This document shows, piece by piece, positions 50,540 to 59,794 of a stretch of DNA of 64,000 nt (position 1 is the first letter of the stretch; each line of letters opens with the position of its first letter). The translations under genes were made by a program, and so were the position numbers. The notes under the pieces are model-generated. The model saw nothing but the letters and a program-made list of their open reading frames with translations, had not been told where the DNA came from and did no database searches. The stretch is taken from the NCBI RefSeq assembly GCF_022352055.1, contig NZ_JAKRWM010000004.1:310001-374000 (forward strand), written 5' to 3'. The stretch is from Cohnella mopanensis (lineage in GTDB: Bacteria > Bacillota > Bacilli > Paenibacillales > Paenibacillaceae).

Positions 50540-52393
50540 ATGGGCTTGCTGATTAAGTTGGGTAACCGACGGTTTACGCTGTTTACTTTGCTTCTGTTGT
50601 TCAAATGTAGTTTGGCTTGGTTCGTTGTATTCGAAGACGGGCCTTCCTGGGGAACGATGCTGACGGAAATTCCGTTCTTCTGGCTCGTATTCTGTCTGAT
50701 TGAATGGTTCGCAAGCAAGAGGAAGCTTCTCTACTATACGATAGCCAATCTATTGTTTACGCTACTCTATTTCACGGTACTCATGTATTACAAATATTAC
50801 GGGATCATCGTAACGTACCACGCACTGAGTCAAGCGGATAAAGTGACCAAGGTCGGCAACAGCACCTACTCGCTCATGGACCCCTATTATTTGCTTATTT
50901 TCGTAGATGTCATCGTACTCATCGCCATTCCGTTATGGTTGAACAAGAAGTCCAAGAAGATTCAACTAAGCCTGAAGCCGATCAGCAGAACGGCTCTGTC
51001 CGCACTGTTCCTCGTATCGATCGTCCTGTGTTTCTTCAGCATTTGGCCTAACCGGGCTAGCATGAACGAGAACAAGCAGGCCGAGGAAATGGGCATACTG
51101 AACTATGAGATATACACGATATTCGCCGATAGTACGGAGGATGCGGAGCTGGTGGAGATGGAGGACATCACTCAGCCCGTCATCGATGACTTGAAAGGCG
51201 TTAAGAACGAGTCTAGTCCGCAATACTTTGGAGCGGACAAAGGGAAAAACGTCATTATCATTCAAATGGAGTCGTTCCAGAACTTCCTTATCGGACTAAA
51301 CATAGACGGACAAGAAGTGACTCCGAACTTGAACAAGCTGGCTAAGGAAAACTTCCATTACGATAACTTCTATACGATGGTCGGCCAAGGAACGACGTCC
51401 GATGCCGAGTATGTCGTGAATACGTCTCTTTACGTGCCGAAGCACCAAGCGGCCACGGCGGACAACGTGAAGAAGGAGTTGCCGAGCTTGCCGAAGTTGC
51501 TTGAAGCGGCAGGGTATACGACGGCAACCTTCCATACGAACGACGTGGAGTTCTGGAACCGTCGCGAGCTGTACGATGCGATCGGATGGCAAAAGTATTA
51601 CGACAAAAGTTTCTTCGGGGACGGAGATCACGTTGCTTTCGGGGCGTCGGATGAGGTCCTCTATACGAAAACGTTCGATGAGCTGAAGAAGATCAGCGAA
51701 AGCGGCAAGCCATTCTACGCGCAGATCATCAGCATGAGCTCGCACCATCCTTATAATATTCCCGAAGAGAAGGTCACGTTGAAGCTTCCTGAGAAGCTGG
51801 AAGATACATTGATCGGTCGGTATATCCAATCCCAGAATTATTCCGACAAGGCGCTGGGGGCATTCATCGATAACTTGAAACAAAGCGGATTGTGGGACGA
51901 TAGCATCGTTCTCCTATATGGCGACCATCAAGGACTGCCCGTATATTCGCTTGATAATGATGAAAATGAAGCGATGGAAGAGCTGCTGGGCCACAAATAC
52001 GGCTATGCCGATATGTTCAATATTCCTCTCGTCATGCATGCTCCGGGAGTTACGTATCCGGCCGTTATCGAGCACACGGGAGGGCAGATCGATATTCTGC
52101 CGACGGTCGCTAACTTAACGGGCGTATCGCTCTCGAATCAGATTCATTTCGGACAGGACTTGTTGAATCAAAGCGCGAACGTATTGCCGATGAGGCATTT
52201 CCTTCCTTCGGGTTCGATTATTACGGATAACGATGTGTTCGTGCCGGGAATATCGTACGAGGATGGAACGAACTATCCGCTGAGTCCCCGGAATGACGCA
52301 GAAGGCGGAGCGGCGCAAGAGCAGTACGAGCACGCTCTTGAGCTGCTTAATCTGTCCGACAGCTATGTTAAGCAACTAGAAGATAAACAATAA
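50540..52393 (+). CDS. LTA-synthase-family membrane sulfatase-like phosphoglycerol transferase
   Basis: About 617 residues: five N-terminal membrane helices (to about 180) and an extracellular alkaline-phosphatase-type domain. VIIIQMESFQNFLIGLNIDG starts the catalytic domain (Glu metal ligand), and GQGTTSDAEYVVNTSLY contains the likely catalytic Thr286. Later motifs ISMSSHHPYNIP and LLYGDHQGLP give the His and Asp ligands. It transfers glycerol-phosphate from phosphatidylglycerol to lipoteichoic acid, or to a related polymer. The frame opens at 50519; ATG 50540 with GGAAAGGG nine bases upstream is preferred. Monocistronic with terminator. Confidence 0.9.
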   Translation: MGLLIKLGNRRFTLFTLLLLFKCSLAWFVVFEDGPSWGTMLTEIPFFWLVFCLIEWFASKRKLLYYTIANLLFTLLYFTVLMYYKYYGIIVTYHALSQADKVTKVGNSTYSLMDPYYLLIFVDVIVLIAIPLWLNKKSKKIQLSLKPISRTALSALFLVSIVLCFFSIWPNRASMNENKQAEEMGILNYEIYTIFADSTEDAELVEMEDITQPVIDDLKGVKNESSPQYFGADKGKNVIIIQMESFQNFLIGLNIDGQEVTPNLNKLAKENFHYDNFYTMVGQGTTSDAEYVVNTSLYVPKHQAATADNVKKELPSLPKLLEAAGYTTATFHTNDVEFWNRRELYDAIGWQKYYDKSFFGDGDHVAFGASDEVLYTKTFDELKKISESGKPFYAQIISMSSHHPYNIPEEKVTLKLPEKLEDTLIGRYIQSQNYSDKALGAFIDNLKQSGLWDDSIVLLYGDHQGLPVYSLDNDENEAMEELLGHKYGYADMFNIPLVMHAPGVTYPAVIEHTGGQIDILPTVANLTGVSLSNQIHFGQDLLNQSANVLPMRHFLPSGSIITDNDVFVPGISYEDGTNYPLSPRNDAEGGAAQEQYEHALELLNLSDSYVKQLEDKQ

Positions 52394-52411
52394 TTGCAGC
52401 TTTCATGTACG

Positions 52412-52456
52412 AAAGGCTATCCAACCGGTCTGTTAGACCGCTGGATAGCCTTTGTT
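52412..52456 (+). terminator. Terminator of the LTA-synthase-like gene
   Basis: AAAGGCTATCCA (52412-52423) pairs with TGGATAGCCTTT (52442-52453), with a nested CGGTC/GACCG hairpin. Confidence 0.85.
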
Positions 52457-52487
52457 GGTTGTCTCTATTTTCCGATGTCCGCGCCGA

Positions 52488-54794
52488 TCAGTTATTGAGC
52501 TTCCGATCCCGATATTGCCCGGGAGTCATTCCCTCCTGCTTGCGGAAGGAGCGAATGAAGTTCTGCGGGTTATTGTAACGTAGCCGGGACGCGATATCTT
52601 TAATCGGCATGTCGGTTTCCGCTAGCCATTTCTTAGCCATATTGAACCGATAGGAGGTTAAGTATTCGGTAAAAGAAATCTGGGTTTCTTTACGGAATAC
52701 GCTGCTTAAATAATTAGCGTTATAGTGAAGCCTAGAAGCGCAATCCTCCAACGTCAAATCGGTATCGTAATAATGCTGGACGAGATCGATAATTTTCTCG
52801 GATATATTATGGTATTGCGCTTCCTGTCTATCACGGAAAACCCGAACCATCGGGTAGATGACGATCGTCCAGAACCAGTCCTCGATCTCGGGCACCGTGT
52901 TCAAATCCAACAGTTCCTCGAATAAGGAGCCGTTAGCCGGATGAATTTGATTCAAGCTGATTCCCGACTCTTGCATGACGATCAGCAGGTTGTTAAGCAG
53001 CCGCGCCAGAGGAAGTTGATATTCCTGCGGGGACATTTCCGCCGAGAATACGGGTAGCAGAAGCTGCCCTAGCAGCTCTTTGGCTTTATCCTTCTCGGCG
53101 AGCTTGATCGCGTCTATTAATTCATTTTCGACATGGTTAGGGTAGTTCATGTTCAAATAATGATTGCCGGAATTGATGTTCTCGTATTGAATAATGATTC
53201 CTTTGCCCAGCTTAAGCCGGTGCTTCAAAGCCTCCAAGCCTTCGCGATAGGCGATGGCGAGGCTGGAGAAGGAGTCAAATGTAAGGCTCATCCCGATGCT
53301 GACTTGCAGAGCGAGATAGCTTTGGATATTTTGCTGCAGTTGTTCGGTGATCGAATATAACGTGTTATTGAATTCCGCGGAATCGTCGGACGTACTGCCT
53401 AGTAAGGTCACTACCGTGTAATCGATCGTGACGGACGATAACCTCCCGGCGGCCGGGATCATTTCCTCGATTATGTTATGGATGGCGAACAGGAGAAGCT
53501 CCATGTCCCTTTTCTCGTATCGGGTTCCTTCAAGCGTATCGATCTGCAGCGTAAGCGCGGCCATCGTGCGCCACTCCCGAAGCTGATTGTCATATCCGAA
53601 TCGCTGAAGCTGCTCCGGCAATTCGCTGAGCTTGACGTTGTCTTGGAACGCTTTGATCAGGAAGAACGTTCGGACTTGGCCGAAATGCTGATGGACTTCC
53701 TTCTCCAGACGGGACTTGGATTGGAATAAATGCTGCAGCTGCTCGCCGATCACTTGGAATTCATTCGATCGGCGCTTGCGTATACCCGGAAGTCCGTTAT
53801 CGATCTGCTTGAGCAGAACTTGAATCGGAGAATACATCCGGCGCGAGCCGACCCACGCCAATCCCATGGTGATGACCAACATGATTAGGCAGACGATTAA
53901 CGTATACATGCCGATCTTGTTCGATTCCTGCGTGAGGCTAGCGATCGAAGTAAACGACAAGTAGATCCAGCCGTTAAACGGAGAGCGGTAATAGGCGACG
54001 GAATAAGAGCTTTGGTTCAACTTCGTCTTGAATTGCCCGGAAGGGCTATCTAATTCGTCCAAGGCATCGAAGCCAGTCTCGGAGAGCGGCTTGCCGATCA
54101 GGGATTGATCCGGGTGAATAAGAACGCGGTAATTTTCGTCCGCGATCATCATCCGGTCCTGCTGCTCCGGATCGTTGTTCAGCAGAGCTTGCAGGCTACA
54201 GGTCGGAATGTTCGCTATCGCAAGTCCGGATTTCTCCAAGCCCGTTAACGGAAGCTTCTTGATCAAGCTGATGCTATATTCGCAGATGACGTTGGATGAG
54301 TTCTCTTCACTGTAGAACCAGCTTGTCGGATTTAGCGTCCAATTGCTCAGGTCGTTCGCTTTCGCCAGCTCGTTCAAGGCGTCATAATGCTCGTATTGGT
54401 CGAACGTATAGAGCCCGGAGTTCTTAATCATCCAGTTCTGGCGCTGATTGACGAGGATCACGTCCTCGACCTTCGTATCGAAGGATTGCATATGGCGAAG
54501 CTCGCTGCGGATGTTATCGTAGACCATGAAATCGTTTACAGTTAATGGGTTGCCCATCGCTTTTTTGAGCACGGTCGAGTTAATCGTCTGGTTTAGCGTG
54601 TGGTTGACAGTCGTCAGAATTTGTTCTACATTGGCATTGATTTGAACGAGAAGTTGCAATTTCCCCTTGTTGACATGGTTCTGAATTTCGCTGGAAGAAG
54701 TCGCGTACGAAAAAATACCGATGAGAAGAACCGGAAGCGTGCTTAACAGGAATCCGAAGATAGTCATTTTGGTCAGGAAACTGAAAGAGCGCAT
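52488..54794 (-). CDS. Membrane-anchored AraC-family sensor-regulator (YtdP-like)
   Basis: About 769 residues: membrane helix about 10-32 (GFLLSTLPVLLIGIFSYATS), extracellular sensor (about 33-290), second helix (MYTLIVCLIMLVITMGLAWV), a cytosolic linker, and two C-terminal HTHs (LTLEDCASRLHYNANYLSSV and MPIKDIASRLRYNNPQNFIR). The frame extends to 54863, but ATG 54794 is preceded by AAGGTG and gives the usual N-terminus. It is divergent from a gene for a binding lipoprotein (54928) and probably activates the rhamnogalacturonan-type transport and hydrolase genes to the right, like YtdP beside yte genes. Confidence 0.92.
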   Translation of the reverse strand: MRSFSFLTKMTIFGFLLSTLPVLLIGIFSYATSSSEIQNHVNKGKLQLLVQINANVEQILTTVNHTLNQTINSTVLKKAMGNPLTVNDFMVYDNIRSELRHMQSFDTKVEDVILVNQRQNWMIKNSGLYTFDQYEHYDALNELAKANDLSNWTLNPTSWFYSEENSSNVICEYSISLIKKLPLTGLEKSGLAIANIPTCSLQALLNNDPEQQDRMMIADENYRVLIHPDQSLIGKPLSETGFDALDELDSPSGQFKTKLNQSSYSVAYYRSPFNGWIYLSFTSIASLTQESNKIGMYTLIVCLIMLVITMGLAWVGSRRMYSPIQVLLKQIDNGLPGIRKRRSNEFQVIGEQLQHLFQSKSRLEKEVHQHFGQVRTFFLIKAFQDNVKLSELPEQLQRFGYDNQLREWRTMAALTLQIDTLEGTRYEKRDMELLLFAIHNIIEEMIPAAGRLSSVTIDYTVVTLLGSTSDDSAEFNNTLYSITEQLQQNIQSYLALQVSIGMSLTFDSFSSLAIAYREGLEALKHRLKLGKGIIIQYENINSGNHYLNMNYPNHVENELIDAIKLAEKDKAKELLGQLLLPVFSAEMSPQEYQLPLARLLNNLLIVMQESGISLNQIHPANGSLFEELLDLNTVPEIEDWFWTIVIYPMVRVFRDRQEAQYHNISEKIIDLVQHYYDTDLTLEDCASRLHYNANYLSSVFRKETQISFTEYLTSYRFNMAKKWLAETDMPIKDIASRLRYNNPQNFIRSFRKQEGMTPGQYRDRKLNN

Positions 54795-54927
54795 AGGAGC
54801 CAACACCTTATCTTCGAAGATAGTATTATTGTAATCATCCGACCCGGTTGGGACAATAATCATCTCGTTAGTCTATAATCATCTTCTTAGATTATCGCGT
54901 ATTCATGCTTGTTGAAGGGGGTTTACC

Positions 54928-56454
54928 ATGGTGTCAGGCAAACCGAACGGCTTCCGTAGTAAAGGTTGCGCGCTGCTTATCTTATTGTCTTTAGTGAGTC
55001 TTTTGTTATCTTCCTGCATGGGCCGGAAGGATAATCAAGCGAGCATCGATGACCGTCCTGTCGTCAGTATTATGGCTCCGTTACATTTTCCTCACGCGCC
55101 GGATCCTGCCATTATTGATGAAATAGAGAAACTGACGAATACGAACTTGGACATTGAATGGGTACCTGACGGCATCTATTCGGACAAGATGAATACGTCT
55201 CTCATGACCAATTCTTTAAAGAAAGCGACCTTCGTTAAATATACGGATTATAATTTGGTGAAAAATTCGGTGCGTTCAGGAGCCTTCTGGGAGATCGGAC
55301 CGTATTTGGACCAGTTCGCTAATCTGAGGCAACTGAATGAGGATATTCTAAATCAATCTGCCTTGGATGACAAAGTTTACGGATTATATACGGAAAGGCT
55401 TTCGTCCAGGCAAGGGGTTATTATCCGGGAAGATTGGCTTGAACGGCTGAAGATGGACAAACCGCGGACGATCGACGAGCTGTACGAAGTCATGAAAGCG
55501 TTCACTTATGAGGATCCGGATGGGAACGGTAAGGCGGATACGTTCGGGATTGCAGACCGCAACGACTTGATCTTCGGGGTATTCAAAACATTAAGCTCGT
55601 ATTTCGGAACCCCGAATAACTGGACGGTATCCGGCCATGAGTTAATTCCCGAATTCGAGACGGAGCCTTACATGGACACGATGAATTTCATGCGGAAATT
55701 GTATGACGAGCGCATTATCAACCAAGAGTTCGCGGTCACGAGCAAGGAGGTTCAGCGCAACCTGTTCATTCGCGGAAAAGTAGGCGTCTATATCGGAAGT
55801 ATGCTGGATGCCCAAAGGCTTGCAGACGCGGCCAAGGTCGTGAATCCGGCGGCTCGCTTTACGCTGGTCAATCGAATAGAGGGACCGCATGGGTACAAAA
55901 TATGGTCGATCCCGAATTTCAATGGGTTATACCTCTTCTCCAAGAAAGCTATTAAAACGGAGGAGGAACTGCTGCAGATCTTAAGTTTCTTCGATCGGTC
56001 GATGGAGAAAGACGTCGCCAACCTAATGAAATACGGCTTCGAAGGACGCCATTATAAGGTCGAAGGAAACCAGGTCGAGCTGCCGCTCGAAAGCCAAGAG
56101 CTCAGGTCGAACGAGTTAAGCGTTCTCTATACGCTGATGATCGCCGATTTGAGCAATCCGAATATTATGAAGGTGGCTAAGCAAGACAGTCTGACCGAAA
56201 TGGCCGAGCGACTGAGCGAGGACAACGAGAAGTTTATCGTGCGCGACCCGACGGTAGGTTTGAAATCGAAAACCTATGACGAGAAAAACGTCGAGCTATA
56301 TAAGATCATATCCGACGCCACATACAACTATATTCTAGGGCATCTGGACGAGGCCGGTTACCGGCAGGAGATAGAGCGTTGGAAAAGAAGCGGCGGCAGC
56401 AATGTCGTTCAGGAGTATACGCAAGATTATTTCGGCAACGGCAATGCAGGGTAA
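54928..56454 (+). CDS. Solute-binding lipoprotein, paralogue of the 58132 protein; possible sensory partner
   Basis: 508 residues. Lipoprotein signal LLILLSLVSLLLSSCMGRKD, lipid Cys near residue 30. The binding domain shares many segments with the protein at 58132: FWEIGPYLDQFANL, GNGKADTFGIADRNDL, WFGTPNNW-like YFGTPNNW and YKIWSIPNFNGLYLF, so the two arose by duplication. This copy is directly divergent from the AraC sensor gene, is separated from the permease genes by another lipoprotein and the second copy, and could present ligand to the sensor instead of the transporter. RBS GAAGGGGG. Confidence 0.88.
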   Translation: MVSGKPNGFRSKGCALLILLSLVSLLLSSCMGRKDNQASIDDRPVVSIMAPLHFPHAPDPAIIDEIEKLTNTNLDIEWVPDGIYSDKMNTSLMTNSLKKATFVKYTDYNLVKNSVRSGAFWEIGPYLDQFANLRQLNEDILNQSALDDKVYGLYTERLSSRQGVIIREDWLERLKMDKPRTIDELYEVMKAFTYEDPDGNGKADTFGIADRNDLIFGVFKTLSSYFGTPNNWTVSGHELIPEFETEPYMDTMNFMRKLYDERIINQEFAVTSKEVQRNLFIRGKVGVYIGSMLDAQRLADAAKVVNPAARFTLVNRIEGPHGYKIWSIPNFNGLYLFSKKAIKTEEELLQILSFFDRSMEKDVANLMKYGFEGRHYKVEGNQVELPLESQELRSNELSVLYTLMIADLSNPNIMKVAKQDSLTEMAERLSEDNEKFIVRDPTVGLKSKTYDEKNVELYKIISDATYNYILGHLDEAGYRQEIERWKRSGGSNVVQEYTQDYFGNGNAG

Positions 56455-56650
56455 CTCCTGCTTTGCCGTTTTATTTTGTGAAATCGGACAGAAAGGTTAG
56501 AATCGCTCGTTTTCACATCTTCAATTCTGACCCTATACGAAATAAATGGATTTCTACAGTTACCTACATCCTCCGCAACGAATTCAAAGGAATAACGGGA
56601 AAAGTTCATCTATTTCGGACTAAGTAGGCTTTATTCTGGATTGGCGGAGG

Positions 56651-56728
56651 GAATTAACTGTACATTTCCATCTATATTAAATAAATTGATGATTTCATTG
56701 CATTTAACTGTATATTTCCACTTATTTG
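56651..56728 (+). repeat. 50-bp-spaced imperfect direct repeat in an otherwise featureless intergenic region
   Basis: TTAACTGTACATTTCCATCTAT and TTAACTGTATATTTCCACTTAT-like copies begin near 56654 and 56704, 50 bases apart, within the 56455-56822 gap. A looser match (ATAACGGGAAAAGTTCATCTAT-like) is near 56590. No gene or terminator is otherwise evident in this gap. Confidence 0.6.
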
Positions 56729-56822
56729 TGGGGTGGGATATTGAATAAGGGAGTTAGGTTTAAAAAACTCATATGGTATGATTGTAAGAATATAGGATAT
56801 TTTGGGCTGGGAGTGAATGGAG

Positions 56823-57914
56823 TTGAAACGCGCGATTTATTTATGCATCATTGTAACTTTGTTATTTACATTAATAGGGTGCGGAGGATCGGATAAGACC
56901 GATATGGAAGTCTCGGCGTCCTCGTCAAGCTTGGCGTCAACGCCACCATCCTCCTTGGCGGCCGCGGTTGAGACAAGCAAAGGACCCTCCCCGTCGGAGA
57001 ATGCAGCTTCGAGCGAGGAGAGCAAGGAAAAGGCATTGGGAGAGTTGAAAAAAGGCGACAAGCCGACGCCTTATCCGGTTCTGGCACTCATTCGCCAGGT
57101 CGAGGGTTTTACCAGGGGTGCGTACGACGGGGAGTTGTCGGATAGCAAGCGGTTCATTTATTATACGCCGTGGCCTTCGGATAATTATGCCCGCGACTAT
57201 CGTTATTACGATTACGCAACCGGGGACGTATACGTGAACGGAGAGGACGGTCAGGTCGTCTATTACAACGCGTTTGATTCCGCGACCTATCCTGCAGCTA
57301 AGGAGGCGCCGCTTGGCAATCCCGTCGATCCGGCGCAACTAAAGCAAATGAATGGGTTGGAACTCAAGTTGTATGCCCAAGAGAATGTTTATAACATCGA
57401 GTGGTCGCCGGACTATCGAACCGTTGCGTACTGCCAAGGAAACGAATATGAATCCAAAGCTTACGTTTGGAAAGTAGGCGACGAATCCGCGGTCGAAATT
57501 CCCGGAGAACCGGACACTTATTATTTCGAATGGTCTTCCGATTCGAAGTTTTTGTTGCTCGATTCGGGTACAAGCGTCTTAAGGGGCGGACAACTCTATC
57601 AAGTAGCCTCGGGGACGTTGAGCCAATATTTCAGCTATGTGAACGAGGCTTTGATTTCACCGAATTCAAAGCGGGCCGTGTACGCGCGAACGAGCGGAAT
57701 AAGTTCGGAGGAGAAGAGCGGCTACGAAGTCGGTGAAACGGTGGAGCTATGGGTAATGGATTTGTCCGATTTCACGGAACGTGTGTTGATTCCAGCCGAC
57801 GATCACTCGGATTATTATCCAGAGAAATGGTCGAGCGATTCCGAACTTGTCTATACGAAACACGACTATAAGTCCGACAAGGAAGAGGAATTGCGGATAA
57901 CCGTTTCCGAGTAG
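56823..57914 (+). CDS. Beta-propeller lipoprotein (PD40/TolB-like)
   Basis: About 363 residues. Signal KRAIYLCIIVTLLFTLIGCG with lipid Cys near 20, then a Ser/Pro/Ala-rich linker and blades such as NIEWSPDYRTVAYCQG, YFEWSSDSKFLLLDSG and PEKWSSDSELVYTKH. It lies between two paralogous binding-protein genes in the same direction. The frame begins at ATG 56817, but GGGAG is better spaced for TTG 56823. Membrane-anchored, outside the cell; role unknown, perhaps protein-protein contact. Similar in style to the secreted propeller at 19566. Confidence 0.78.
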   Translation: MKRAIYLCIIVTLLFTLIGCGGSDKTDMEVSASSSSLASTPPSSLAAAVETSKGPSPSENAASSEESKEKALGELKKGDKPTPYPVLALIRQVEGFTRGAYDGELSDSKRFIYYTPWPSDNYARDYRYYDYATGDVYVNGEDGQVVYYNAFDSATYPAAKEAPLGNPVDPAQLKQMNGLELKLYAQENVYNIEWSPDYRTVAYCQGNEYESKAYVWKVGDESAVEIPGEPDTYYFEWSSDSKFLLLDSGTSVLRGGQLYQVASGTLSQYFSYVNEALISPNSKRAVYARTSGISSEEKSGYEVGETVELWVMDLSDFTERVLIPADDHSDYYPEKWSSDSELVYTKHDYKSDKEEELRITVSE

Positions 57915-57941
57915 TCGTCAATGATAACGTCATAGAAATAG

Positions 57942-57980
57942 AGAAGGTCCATGCGAAATGCGCATGGGCCTTCTTTATTT
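57942..57980 (+). terminator. Terminator after the propeller lipoprotein gene
   Basis: AGAAGGTCCATGCG (57942-57955) pairs with CGCATGGGCCTTCT (57961-57974), one G-U pair, then TTATTTT. Confidence 0.85.
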
Positions 57981-58131
57981 TGGACCGCAGTGTCATCTTC
58001 TCGCAAAGTAATCATTATGTTAGATACCTGATCGGAGTAGGGCAAAGTGAGCAAATGATTGTATACGTAATTTCGGGCGGCCTCTAAAGTCGAAGTTGTA
58101 TCACACAATCCCTTTTGGAGGTCATAGCGGT

Positions 58132-59682
58132 ATGAAGAGAAAAAGCGTATCGGTCCTGCTTAGCTTGGTATTGGTAATTAGCTCAGTGCTTGCGGGATGC
58201 GCAAGCAAGGATAAGGAAAAGCCAGCGGCATCCTCGAGTAGCAGCCCAAGCGAATCCAAGGCTGCGGAATCGAAAGCGCCGGAGTCGGAAGGACCGACGA
58301 AAATTACGATCATGCTTCCTCTTAACATTGCTGAAACCCCACCGGATACGGTGAAGAAGGAAATCGAAAGATTAACGAATACAGAGCTGACTTATCAATT
58401 CTTCCCTGCGGATACTTATGAAGAGAAGTTAAACGCTTCGTTCGCCACAGGTTCATTGCCGCAAGTCACGTACTTGAAAAACCAAGCTACGTTCCTGCTC
58501 TTGAAGGATGCAATCAGGGACGGTCAGTTCTGGGAAATCGGACCTTACCTAAGTGAATTTAAAAACCTAAGCAAGCTGAAAGAATTTACGCTTAACAATA
58601 CAAAAGTAGACGGCAAGCTGTACACGCTGTACATTGGACGACCGCTCGCCCGCCAAGGGATCATCTACCGGAAAGACTGGGCGGATAAGCTTGGCTTAAA
58701 AGCTCCTGAAACCGTAGATGAGCTACTGGAAATGGCTAAGCAGTTTACATTGAATGATCCGGACGGAGACAAAAAAGCGAACACGGTCGGACTCGCGGAT
58801 CGCAACGATCTTGTCTATGGAGCCTTCAAGACGGTCGCTTCCTGGTTCGGCACTCCGAACAACTGGGGCGAACAAGACGGCCAACTGCTACCGGAATTCA
58901 TGTTCCAGGAATATATCGATTCCATGGACTATTTGAAAAAATTCCGCGACGGCGGCTTCATGAACAAAGACTTCGCGGCAACGAGCAAAACCGATCAAGT
59001 AAGCCTATTCACGAGTGGTAATGCTGGGATGTATATCGGCGCCATGTCAGACGTGAATGCGTTGCAAAAAGACCTGGTCAAGAACGTACCCGATGCGGTA
59101 GTAGATACGCTTGCCCTTATCAAAGGACCGAGCGGTCAAGCGACTTCATGGTCGATCCCTGGTTATAACAACGTCTTGGTATTCCCGAAATCGGCGGTCA
59201 AAGATGAAGCGGAACTGAAGAAAATTTTGGCTTTCTACGACAAAGTGATGACTCCTGAAGTAGCGAACACGCTTTTCTGGGGCATTGAAGGTGTCCACTA
59301 TGAGGTAGTAGACGGCAAAGCGAAAGAGACGGACAACAAGGATAAAATCGAGCGTGAAGTCAAAGGTTTCAAAGATAGCTTGATCGGAGAGCCGGAAACG
59401 AACGGCCAGTTGGAGCCTTACCATACGTTGGAAGCTAGAATTCACGCAGAGGAATTCACTATCGAGAATGCGAAGATCGCCATCGCCGATCCGGCTGCGG
59501 CATTGGATTCCCCGACCTATACGGCTCAAGGCGTTCAATTGCAAGATATCATTAAAGATGCGACATACAAGTACATTTACGGCAGTATCGACGTGGCAGG
59601 CTTTAAGAAGATGGTCGACAACTGGAAGTCGCGTGGCGGACAAAAAATCATCGATGAAATTAATGCAGCAGCTAAGAAGTGA
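58132..59682 (+). CDS. Sugar ABC transporter solute-binding lipoprotein (YtcQ-like)
   Basis: 516 residues. Signal SVLLSLVLVISSVLAGCASK with lipid Cys near 23, acidic linker rich in Ser/Lys, then the binding domain (ITIMLPLNIAETPPDTVKKE, FWEIGPYLSEFKNL, DPDGDKKANTVGLADRNDL, WFGTPNNWGEQDG). Paralogue of the 54928 protein. It precedes two permease genes; together with a shared ATPase elsewhere they form an oligosaccharide importer, by context for unsaturated rhamnogalacturonan fragments. The longer frame from 58096 lacks a ribosome site; ATG 58132 has GGAGGT nine bases upstream. Confidence 0.93.
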   Translation: MKRKSVSVLLSLVLVISSVLAGCASKDKEKPAASSSSSPSESKAAESKAPESEGPTKITIMLPLNIAETPPDTVKKEIERLTNTELTYQFFPADTYEEKLNASFATGSLPQVTYLKNQATFLLLKDAIRDGQFWEIGPYLSEFKNLSKLKEFTLNNTKVDGKLYTLYIGRPLARQGIIYRKDWADKLGLKAPETVDELLEMAKQFTLNDPDGDKKANTVGLADRNDLVYGAFKTVASWFGTPNNWGEQDGQLLPEFMFQEYIDSMDYLKKFRDGGFMNKDFAATSKTDQVSLFTSGNAGMYIGAMSDVNALQKDLVKNVPDAVVDTLALIKGPSGQATSWSIPGYNNVLVFPKSAVKDEAELKKILAFYDKVMTPEVANTLFWGIEGVHYEVVDGKAKETDNKDKIEREVKGFKDSLIGEPETNGQLEPYHTLEARIHAEEFTIENAKIAIADPAAALDSPTYTAQGVQLQDIIKDATYKYIYGSIDVAGFKKMVDNWKSRGGQKIIDEINAAAKK

Positions 59683-59718
59683 CGGACTGACCCGATGAAC
59701 TGATTGGGTTGTACTAGC

Positions 59719-59750
59719 GGCTCGTCCCCGTCCATAGGGACGGGGGAGCC
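59719..59750 (+). other. Strong intercistronic hairpin between binding-protein and permease genes
   Basis: CCCCGTCC (59726-59733) pairs with GGACGGGG (59738-59745), extended by GGCTC/GAGCC after a two-base bulge. No T run follows. Such hairpins after binding-protein genes commonly protect that mRNA segment so that more binding protein than permease is made. Confidence 0.7.
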
Positions 59751-59794
59751 CTTCCATCTTCCAACTTCGACTATTGCGAGAAAGGATGCATGTT

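Noticed and set aside
49831-50540. MarR regulator and LTA-synthase-like gene as a divergent regulatory pair
   Set aside because: The 260-base gap shows no palindrome or shared promoter, so adjacency alone does not support regulation.
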